Positions 1 to 4,471 of a DNA stretch of 5,716 bases are shown piece by piece. The DNA comes from Deltaproteobacteria bacterium. GTDB taxonomy: Bacteria; Myxococcota_A; UBA796; UBA2385. Location of the stretch: NCBI GenBank assembly GCA_003694325.1, contig RFKJ01000606.1:1-5716 (forward strand), written 5' to 3'. The translations under genes and the position numbers were made by a program. How positions within the stretch are numbered: position 1 is the stretch's first letter; every line of letters starts with the position of its first letter. The notes under the pieces were generated by a model that searched no databases, was not told the origin of the DNA, and saw only the letters and a list, made by a program, of their open reading frames with translations.

Positions 1-48
1 CATGGGCGAGGGGCCGAGGCGGGTCATGGGCGAGGGGTCGGGGCGGCT
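1..48. repeat. 24-bp tandem repeat, two copies
   Basis: Bases 1-24 and 25-48 are two head-to-tail copies of a GC-rich 24-bp unit that match at 21 of 24 positions. They differ at unit positions 14, 17 and 23. The array lies directly behind the stop of the pentapeptide-repeat gene and may continue left of the window. The unit length is a multiple of three. On the minus strand each copy ends in ATG and encodes a similar octapeptide, ending in P-S-P-M in both copies. Confidence 0.75.
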
Positions 49-803
49 CAGCGGCGGCCCCCGAGGCCGGTGGCTCCCGTGAGGTCGGCGCTGGACAGGT
101 CGACCTGGGCCAGGAGCGCCCCCGACAGGGCGGCCCGGCGCAGGGAGGTGCCGACGAGGCGTGCCCGCTGTAGCACGGCGCGGCGCAGGTCGGCGCCGGT
201 CAGGTCGGCGTCCTTGAGCTGGGCGCGGTCGAGCTGGGCGTGCTGCAATCGGGCGCCCTGGAGGACGGCGGCCGTCAGGTCGGCGTCGGTGAGCTTGGCC
301 CCTTCCAGCACGGCACCGGCCAGCCGGCACCCGCGCAGCATGGCGTCCTGCAGGTCGACCTCCCACATGTCGGCGCCGGTGAGGTCCGACTGGTCGAGGC
401 GTGCCCGTCGCAGCACCGCGCCGCGCCAGGTCGACCGCCGGGCCTCGATGCCGTCCATGCGAGCGTCCTGGGCGTCACATCCGTCCAGTCGCGCGCCGTT
501 GAGGCGCACCCGGGTCAAAATCGCGGAACGCAACCGCGCCCCGCCGAGGTCGGCCCCCTCCAGCTCGGCTCCGGTCAGGTCGGCCTCCTCGAGGATGGCG
601 CCGTGCAGCAGGGTGCCGGTCAGCAGGCTCGCGCACAGCCGGGCACCGCGCAGGTTCGCCCCGGACAGGTCGAGGCGCGACAGGTCCAGGTCCGTGAGAT
701 CCAGCCCGGCCAACCGCGGGTGGGGGCCTGCCGGGATGAGGGCCATCACCAGCTCTCGTCGGGTCAGCTCGGCCACGGGGCGCTCCGGTGCTTCGGGGTC
801 CAC
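48..803 (-). CDS. Pentapeptide-repeat protein
   Basis: This 251-residue protein has a short N-terminal cap (about 1-33) and is then almost wholly built of A(D/N)LxG-type pentapeptides. From residue 34 to 243 the repeats run in one register without a break, giving 42 repeats or about 10.5 coils. The family folds as a right-handed quadrilateral beta-helix. The central residue (36, 41, 46 and every fifth after) is Leu except Ala111, Met116, Ala121, Trp126 and Met146. No signal peptide or membrane segment is seen, so it is probably cytoplasmic. The start is GTG at 803 with only a weak upstream G-run. GTG at 774-776 (residue 10) has GGAG six bases upstream and may be the true start, giving 242 residues. 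The gene is divergent from the CBS gene. Some family members (Qnr, MfpA) protect DNA gyrase by mimicking DNA, but nothing here shows that role. The function is unknown. Confidence 0.93.
   Translation of the reverse strand: MDPEAPERPVAELTRRELVMALIPAGPHPRLAGLDLTDLDLSRLDLSGANLRGARLCASLLTGTLLHGAILEEADLTGAELEGADLGGARLRSAILTRVRLNGARLDGCDAQDARMDGIEARRSTWRGAVLRRARLDQSDLTGADMWEVDLQDAMLRGCRLAGAVLEGAKLTDADLTAAVLQGARLQHAQLDRAQLKDADLTGADLRRAVLQRARLVGTSLRRAALSGALLAQVDLSSADLTGATGLGGRR
75..704 (-). repeat. 15-bp-period coding repeat of the pentapeptide gene
   Basis: The 42 in-register pentapeptides are visible in the DNA as a 15-base period, with many near-copies of GGTCGGCGCCGGTCAGGTCG-like blocks on the plus strand. 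Because the period is a multiple of three, several other frames on both strands also stay open across it. Those frames are not genes. Confidence 0.8.
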
Positions 804-881
804 GAGGGGTACACCCCAGCTTCACACGCCGAGGGTCCATCGTCAGGGACCGGGATCGGCGACCTTTCGTGACCCATCGGC

Positions 882-903
882 GCGAACCGGGACGGCGAAC
901 CGG
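882..903. repeat. Direct repeat GCGAACCGG, 13-bp spacing
   Basis: Two exact copies of GCGAACCGG (882-890 and 895-903) lie about 13 bp apart in the 193-bp region between the divergent pentapeptide and CBS genes. Their position would suit binding of a regulator to a shared promoter region. I see no convincing -10/-35 pair in this intergenic stretch on either strand, so the regulatory role is inference only. Confidence 0.4.
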
Positions 904-987
904 CCCGATCCTCGGCCACCATCGAGGTGTGTCGCAGTCCGGCCGGGCGCTGGATGCCCACCCCCGGATGCTGTGCACATCGTCCGC

Positions 988-991
988 GAGG
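988..991 (+). promoter_or_regulatory. Ribosome binding site GAGG deciding the CBS gene start
   Basis: GAGG lies five bases before the ATG at 997. The reading frame is open far upstream (to about 70), but that part runs through the opposite strand of the pentapeptide gene and has no CBS-like content. This site marks 997 as the start. Confidence 0.7.
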
Positions 992-996
992 TTTCC

Positions 997-1764
997 ATGC
1001 TTGCGCTCCGAGAAGTCATGTCGGTAGACCCCCCCGTGGTTCGGGCGACCGACTCCGTCGGGCACGCCGCCGCCGTCCTCGCCCGGGGAGCCGGCCGGCC
1101 GCTGCTGGTCCTCGATGACCGCGGTGCGCTCGCCGGCGTGTTGACCGAGGCGGACCTGATGCGGGCGGAGTCGGGGGACCTGACCTGCGGGGAGCTCGTC
1201 GTGGTGCCCCCCCAGGCGTTGCCGGGCGACACCCCGCTCCTCGACGCGCTGCATCGCCGCCGTGGCTGTCGCGACGAGGTGATCGTCGTCGTCGAGGAGC
1301 AGCGACCCGTCGGCACCGTCGGCGACCTCGACATCGCCCGGGTGGCCACCCGGCTGTTGCCGCCGCACGAGCGGGTCGGCCTCCTCCCGTTGCGGACCCG
1401 CTTCGTCGCGGTGGAGGCGTCGATGGCGCCCGCAACAGCCCTCGACCGGCTCGAGCACGAGCGAGGCGACCTCCTGCTGGTGGAGCGATGGGGCGTCGCC
1501 GTCGGGGTCCTGGAACGCGAGGCGATCACCTGGGCGGCCCGTAACGGGGTCGAGGAGATCGGCCGGATCTGCCGGCAGACCTGCCTCTACGCCACCCCGC
1601 ACACCGCGCTTCGGCGGGTGGCCCACGACATGATCCGGTCGCGCAGCCTGGCCCTGCCGGTACGGAACGCGGGGACCGGCATCTGTGCCGTGGTCACCCT
1701 CGACGACATCGCGGCGCGGACCAGCGCGCTCCTCGAGGACCCACCGGTCCGGGCGGTCGCCTGA
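997..1764 (+). CDS. Protein with four CBS domains (two Bateman modules)
   Basis: This 255-residue protein appears to consist only of CBS motifs. CBS1 is about residues 4-57 (a G-V-L-T-x-A-D type end at 48-53). CBS2 is about 60-120 (G-T-V-G-D-L-D at 106-112). CBS3 is about 128-183 (G-V-L-E-R-E-A at 170-176). CBS4 is about 188-245 (V-T-L-D-D at 233-237). The first is the most typical; CBS3 is the most divergent. CBS pairs usually bind adenine nucleotides (AMP, ATP, SAM) and act as sensors for an attached or partner enzyme or channel. No catalytic, DNA-binding or membrane part is present, so any effector must be another protein. The start is ATG 997 with GAGG five bases upstream. A strong hairpin follows the stop, so it may be a one-gene transcript. 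The ligand and partner cannot be told from sequence. Confidence 0.9.
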   Translation: MLALREVMSVDPPVVRATDSVGHAAAVLARGAGRPLLVLDDRGALAGVLTEADLMRAESGDLTCGELVVVPPQALPGDTPLLDALHRRRGCRDEVIVVVEEQRPVGTVGDLDIARVATRLLPPHERVGLLPLRTRFVAVEASMAPATALDRLEHERGDLLLVERWGVAVGVLEREAITWAARNGVEEIGRICRQTCLYATPHTALRRVAHDMIRSRSLALPVRNAGTGICAVVTLDDIAARTSALLEDPPVRAVA

Positions 1765-1791
1765 GGACAGGAAGCCGGCGGCCGGCACGAC

Positions 1792-1818
1792 GCGGGCCGG
1801 GGACGGTGGCCGGCCCGC
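1792..1818 (+). terminator. Terminator-like hairpin after the CBS gene
   Basis: A perfect 9-bp GC-rich stem (1792-1800 pairing with 1810-1818) with a 9-base loop begins 28 bases after the CBS stop and is followed by TTCCT, a very short pyrimidine stretch. A second inverted repeat (CAGGAAGC 1768-1775 with GCTTCCTG 1817-1824) encloses it. It is intrinsic-terminator-like but lacks a true T-tract, as is common in GC-rich genomes. Confidence 0.5.
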
Positions 1819-1847
1819 TTCCTGGCACGCCACCACCGCGGCCTTCG

Positions 1848-1881
1848 CATTATGGAGCGGCCTTCGCCGGAGGCCGCCTTG
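1848..1881 (+). promoter_or_regulatory. -10-like hexamer and GGAGG site favouring a TTG start
   Basis: CATTAT (1848-1853) matches four of six bases of the -10 consensus and overlaps the ATG at 1852. GGAGG (1869-1873) is five bases before an in-frame TTG at 1879. Together they suggest that transcription may begin near 1860 and translation at 1879, instead of at ATG 1852, which has no ribosome site. No matching -35 element is visible, so the promoter part is weak. The GGAGG spacing is the stronger evidence. Confidence 0.4.
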
Positions 1882-2805
1882 CCCACCCCCCCGCTGTTCA
1901 CCCGTCGTCTCGCCCTGGCCATGGCGCCCGGGGTCCTGGCTTTCACCGCCGGCTGTGCTGCCCACCGGCGCGACGTGGTGCTGCGCCCGGGGCCGCCGGT
2001 CGCGCGCCCGACCTCGGTGGCCCTGGCCCCGGCGGTCCTGCTGCACGCCGGCCAGCTCGAGCTGGCGCCCGGTGGCGCCGAGGTCCGGGCCCGGGTGTTC
2101 ACCCCCGACCAGGAGGAGGCCGGCGCCACGGAGGGTGACACCGGTTCCAACGAGCCCACGCCCGAGGTCGCCGCCCTCCTCGACGTGTTCTACGCCAACT
2201 ACTACGTCGGCAAGGTCTGGCACTCCGGCGGCTACGAGTACCTGCCGGAGGTCGGCAACCAGGTGCGCTCACTGGGGCTGCGGTTCTCCCAGCAGGCCGC
2301 CTATGCCGCCCAGGCCCAGGAGTGGACCGACGCCACCATGGGGGAGGTGCTGACCGAGCGGGGCGTGTCGTGGTCGCCGGTGACCGCCAGCGTCGAGTCG
2401 GCACTGCAGCCCCCCCGGCGCCGCACCGTGCGGGGGACCGGTCCGCTGGACGGCGAGGACAACCAGAACCTGCCACGCTTCGAGCTGATCCCCCAGCCCC
2501 TCGATCCCGGGGCGCTGCCCGAGATCGACGCCGACACGCTGCTCGTGCCGATCATCGTCCACTACTACGCCCACAATGGCGGCTGGTTCGTCGGGCAGAG
2601 CCGCGGCTGCGCCGCCGGCGCCCGGTTCCGGCTGTTGTGGGTGCTGCACGATTCGCGCACCGGCGCCGTGCGGACCTGGGGCGACATCGCGGCCCGCTAC
2701 GTCGAGGACTACTTCTACACCCCCAACGACGTGCAGCTCCAGGACTACCTCATGGCCGTCGAGGCCCGGGTGCGCGGAGCCCTGGAGCGCGAGCTGCTGC
2801 GCTGA
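1852..2805 (+). CDS. Predicted lipoprotein, function unknown
   Basis: From ATG 1852 this is 317 residues. A TTG start at 1879 (308 residues) has a much better ribosome site (GGAGG, five-base gap). The signal peptide has R18-R19, a hydrophobic stretch, and a loose lipobox F-T-A-G-C with lipidated Cys35 (numbering from ATG). T-R-R-L-A-L-A resembles a twin-arginine motif, so Tat export is possible. A variable stretch (about 36-105) is followed by a tyrosine-rich segment (F113 to Y130), an apparently low-complexity middle with R-R-R, and a compact C-terminal part (about 228-305). That part contains V-P-I-I-V-H-Y-Y, G-G-W-F-V-G-Q and a G-A-R-F-R-L-L-W-V strand, and looks like the conserved folded domain. 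I do not recognise the family. It follows the CBS gene after a hairpin and converges on the small lipoprotein. Ala after Cys35 suggests an outer-membrane location. Confidence 0.85.
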   Translation: MERPSPEAALPTPPLFTRRLALAMAPGVLAFTAGCAAHRRDVVLRPGPPVARPTSVALAPAVLLHAGQLELAPGGAEVRARVFTPDQEEAGATEGDTGSNEPTPEVAALLDVFYANYYVGKVWHSGGYEYLPEVGNQVRSLGLRFSQQAAYAAQAQEWTDATMGEVLTERGVSWSPVTASVESALQPPRRRTVRGTGPLDGEDNQNLPRFELIPQPLDPGALPEIDADTLLVPIIVHYYAHNGGWFVGQSRGCAAGARFRLLWVLHDSRTGAVRTWGDIAARYVEDYFYTPNDVQLQDYLMAVEARVRGALERELLR

Positions 2806-2834
2806 GGGCGGGGGCCTGCCGCCGGCGGACGCAG

Positions 2835-2872
2835 GACGGCCGCCGCGGGACCGAAGCCCCGGGGCGGCCGTC
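2835..2872. terminator. Bidirectional terminator-like hairpin between convergent genes
   Basis: A perfect 10-bp stem, GACGGCCGCC (2835-2844) with GGCGGCCGTC (2863-2872), can extend inward by a few more G-C pairs. It lies between the stop of the plus-strand lipoprotein (2805) and the stop of the minus-strand one (2889), where it could serve both. No T-tract follows on either strand. A competing smaller inverted repeat (CCTGC 2815-2819 with GCAGG 2831-2835) overlaps its left foot. Confidence 0.55.
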
Positions 2873-2888
2873 GTGAACCGGAGCGGGA

Positions 2889-3314
2889 TCAGCCCTGCTG
2901 CGGGTTCGGCCGCTCGTCGATCTTCACGCCGCGGGCGTGGACGGTGGCGCAGCGCTGGCCGAAGATCGGGAAGCCCATGGGGGCGAAGCCGACGGTCTTG
3001 GTCTCCGCCCGGACGTCGAGGACGTGGGTGGCGTCGGGGATCTTGTCGAGGGCGTGGTACAGGGCGCGCTTCTCCTCGGGGGTCGGGCCGCCGATGGGGA
3101 GGGCCGGCAGGGTGAAGCCGCCGGTCACCGGGGCCGACAGGCTGGCACCCTGGTTGCTGAACAGGTGGCCCCAGTCGATGCCGAGGACGTAGGCCCCACA
3201 GGCTTCTTCGGTGGTCTGTCCCATCACGGTGAAGCCGGCGTCGGCGAAGGGGATGGGCGCCTGGGGGGCCCGGGCGCCCTTGAGGGTGCAGCCGGCGAGG
3301 GAGGAGAGCGCCAC
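2889..3314 (-). CDS. Small predicted lipoprotein with apparently lost start codon
   Basis: The first usable start in frame is GTG 3314, giving 141 residues that begin inside a signal peptide (lipobox L-A-G-C, Cys9) with no basic n-region and no ribosome site. Reading further upstream in frame restores a textbook signal: K-R-K-I-L-L-A-A-V-A-L-S-S-L-A-G-C. The codon expected to be ATG (3336-3338) is AAG and sits five bases after AAGAGGA. The real protein is probably 149 residues. The mature part has two further cysteines (39 and 122, GTG numbering), a G-I-D-W-G-H stretch, a helix-like P-E-E-K-R-A-L-Y-H-A-L-D-K-I-P segment (79-93), and a last strand pair ending at Val130-Ile132. I do not recognise the family with confidence; it resembles other short alpha/beta lipoproteins. 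It could be intact with a sequencing error, or a recently damaged gene. Confidence 0.8.
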   Translation of the reverse strand: MALSSLAGCTLKGARAPQAPIPFADAGFTVMGQTTEEACGAYVLGIDWGHLFSNQGASLSAPVTGGFTLPALPIGGPTPEEKRALYHALDKIPDATHVLDVRAETKTVGFAPMGFPIFGQRCATVHARGVKIDERPNPQQG

Positions 3315-3335
3315 AGCGGCGAGCAGGATCTTGCG

Positions 3336-3350
3336 CTTGGAAGTCCTCTT
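3336..3350 (-). promoter_or_regulatory. Ribosome site AAGAGGA followed by AAG in place of ATG
   Basis: On the minus strand AAGAGGA (3350-3344) is followed after five bases by AAG (3338-3336), in frame with the small lipoprotein. One base change (T to A) separates AAG from ATG. No ATG, GTG or TTG occurs in this frame between the upstream stop near 3425 and GTG 3314. Rare starts (ATC 3327-3329, CTG 3324-3326) exist but are badly spaced from the site. Confidence 0.6.
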
Positions 3351-3395
3351 GTTCGTGAACGAAGTGGGGGGTGCGCCGGGACCGGGCGCGGCACG

Positions 3396-3413
3396 CCGCG
3401 CGAAAATGCGCGG
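3396..3413. repeat. Inverted repeat CCGCGC-N6-GCGCGG
   Basis: A perfect 6-bp inverted repeat around an AT-rich GAAAAT centre lies in the 283-bp region between the divergent small lipoprotein and acidic lipoprotein genes. A shorter GTTC-GT-GAAC palindrome is at 3351-3360, just upstream of the small lipoprotein's ribosome site. Either could be an operator. There is no direct evidence, and a clear promoter is not visible on either strand. Confidence 0.35.
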
Positions 3414-3475
3414 TCGTTGGCCCGCCTAACGGATGTGGGGCAATCCCGTCCAGAAACGGCCGCGACAGCCATGTC

Positions 3476-3509
3476 GGGGATCGGGCGGATGCAGGGGAGG
3501 GGCCAGGGG
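3476..3509 (+). other. G-run cluster, possible G-quadruplex
   Basis: Runs of three or four G occur at 3476-3479, 3483-3485, 3494-3497, 3499-3502 and 3506-3509 on the plus strand, upstream of the acidic lipoprotein. Loops are 3, 8, 1 and 3 bases, so one loop is slightly longer than the classic limit of seven. G-runs are frequent in this GC-rich sequence, so this may be chance. Confidence 0.3.
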
Positions 3510-3588
3510 AGCGATTCATCGGCGGGCTCGATGGGAAGCCGATCGTCGGGCCTGGAACGATGGTTGCAAGACCGTCGGCACGAACCCT

Positions 3589-3593
3589 GGAGG
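3589..3593 (+). promoter_or_regulatory. Ribosome binding site GGAGG deciding the 3598 start
   Basis: GGAGG followed by AATC lies directly before ATG 3598. The frame is open back to an ATG at 3433, but the extra 55 residues are basic and non-hydrophobic. The signal peptide begins exactly at 3598, which fixes the start. Confidence 0.85.
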
Positions 3594-3597
3594 AATC

Positions 3598-4359
3598 ATG
3601 TCGATCCGCATCGCCCTGCTGTCCCCGACCCTCGTCCTGTTCCTGGCCGCCTGTCCGCCGCCCGAGCCCCCGCCGGGTGCCGGCGAGATGCGTTCGGGAG
3701 CGTGGTCGGTGACCCTCCGCGACGTGCGGGCCACCGAGGTCTCCCCGTACCGGGGGGGCGGTCACGCCGGCGGTCCGCGCGGGGTGATGATGGGTGACGG
3801 CGGTGATGGCACCCGCGTCGGCGGCGCCTGCGAGGGGCTGGATCCGCGGGAACTCGAGGGCCAGGTGGTCTCGGCGATGGTCGAGGTCGAGGGACACCGG
3901 GCGTGGATGGACCTCGAAGGCCTGGAGCTGCAGGGGCGCTTCGACGGCGGGTGGCTCGACCTGTCGGGCAGTGAGGATGTCGGCGGTGTCGTGGTGGAGG
4001 AGGAGACCGAGGTCGGCGAGGCGGCCGATCCCGAGACCGACGACGACGGCGACGCCGAGGCGCCCCCGCCCTGTGACGCGCCGGACACCGACGTCGACGA
4101 GGGATCCGATGGCCGCGGCCCCGGGGCAGGCGAGGGCTTCGCGGTGCACCTGGGCGCCGAGGTCCTCGATCCGGTCACCATCGACGGGCTGCTCGAGCTG
4201 GTCATCGACATCGACGGCGGTCGCTGCGTCGTCGAGGCCCGGGCCCTCGGCCACCACGTCGGGGGCGGGCCTGCCCGGCCCGGGGACGACGACGAGCCGC
4301 TGCACGACGGCGACGCGCCGGACGGTGACGAGGACGGCGACATGTCCTGGGGTCGATGA
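3598..4359 (+). CDS. Acidic, Asp-rich predicted lipoprotein, function unknown
   Basis: This 253-residue protein starts at ATG 3598 with a strong GGAGG site. It has a signal peptide of 18 residues with lipobox F-L-A-A-C, Cys19, followed by a Pro-rich linker (20-27). Two short beta-like blocks (about 34-124 and 180-223) are separated by a very acidic low-complexity segment (about 134-172). The C-terminus is acidic again and holds D-G-D-E-D-G at 242-247, matching the DxDxDG pattern of calcium-binding loops. D-T-D-V-D-E at 163-168 is close to it. Both beta blocks contain an LDPxx(L/I)(E/D)G string (81-88, 190-197), hinting at an old internal duplication. There are cysteines at 78, 159 and 210. 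I do not recognise the family; calcium binding is a guess from the Asp pattern. It lies 112 bp before the OmpA-like gene on the same strand and may be co-transcribed with it. Confidence 0.85.
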   Translation: MSIRIALLSPTLVLFLAACPPPEPPPGAGEMRSGAWSVTLRDVRATEVSPYRGGGHAGGPRGVMMGDGGDGTRVGGACEGLDPRELEGQVVSAMVEVEGHRAWMDLEGLELQGRFDGGWLDLSGSEDVGGVVVEEETEVGEAADPETDDDGDAEAPPPCDAPDTDVDEGSDGRGPGAGEGFAVHLGAEVLDPVTIDGLLELVIDIDGGRCVVEARALGHHVGGGPARPGDDDEPLHDGDAPDGDEDGDMSWGR

Positions 4360-4400
4360 CTCGACGGCGCCTGCGGCGGTACATGGAACAGGAAAAATCG

Positions 4401-4406
4401 TTGACC
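4401..4406 (+). promoter_or_regulatory. -35-like TTGACC in an AT-rich patch
   Basis: TTGACC follows the only AT-rich patch (GGAAAAATCG) in the 112-bp gap before the OmpA-like gene. The place where a -10 should lie (about 4424-4430) is pure G/C. The next AT-containing stretch, GGATAG (4435-4440), is too far for a standard sigma-70 promoter. This is a weak candidate only. Confidence 0.25.
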
Positions 4407-4439
4407 CGTCCCGACGGCCGGGCGGGCCCGACGTGGATA

Positions 4440-4470
4440 GGACCGGCGCGGTCCCCTGGACCGGAGGTCC
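4440..4470 (+). promoter_or_regulatory. Alternating GGACC/GGTCC leader with two exclusive folds
   Basis: Four blocks lie in a row just before ATG 4472: A GGACC (4440-4444), B GGTCC (4450-4454), C GGACC (4458-4462) and D GGTCC (4466-4470). A-B pairs as a 6-bp stem (GGACCG/CGGTCC) with a 3-base loop. C-D pairs with the loop GGA and takes in the ribosome site GGAGG (4463-4467). The alternative B-C pairing (loop CCT) breaks both and frees the site unless A pairs with D. As DNA, the same array is a tandem pair of dyads and could be an operator. The pairing is read from sequence; a regulatory role is inference. Confidence 0.45.
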
Positions 4471-4471
4471 C

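Noticed and set aside
48..803. Quinolone-resistance (Qnr/MfpA) identity for the pentapeptide protein
   Set aside because: The pentapeptide fold is widespread. There are no Qnr-type loop insertions and no resistance context, so only the family name is supported.
240..872. Second plus-strand open frame of 210 codons across the pentapeptide gene
   Set aside because: The 15-base period keeps stop codons out of several frames at once, and the product is a repetitive shadow without a recognisable domain.
70..996. Plus-strand open frame upstream of the CBS gene, which could extend it to 564 residues
   Set aside because: It reads the opposite strand of the pentapeptide repeats, giving an Arg/Ser/Ala-rich low-complexity product. 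The CBS similarity and ribosome site begin at 997.
997..1764. IMP dehydrogenase or CBS-linked transporter identity
   Set aside because: Only CBS motifs are present; there is no catalytic barrel, transmembrane segment or transporter motif.
1823..1837. Sigma-54-like -24 element TGGCAC before the first lipoprotein
   Set aside because: The -24 half matches, but the -12 half at the required distance reads CACC where TTGC is expected, and no activator gene is nearby.
475..2223. Minus-strand open frame of 582 codons
   Set aside because: It is antisense to the CBS and first lipoprotein genes. Long antisense frames are expected in very GC-rich DNA, and the product is low complexity with no motif.
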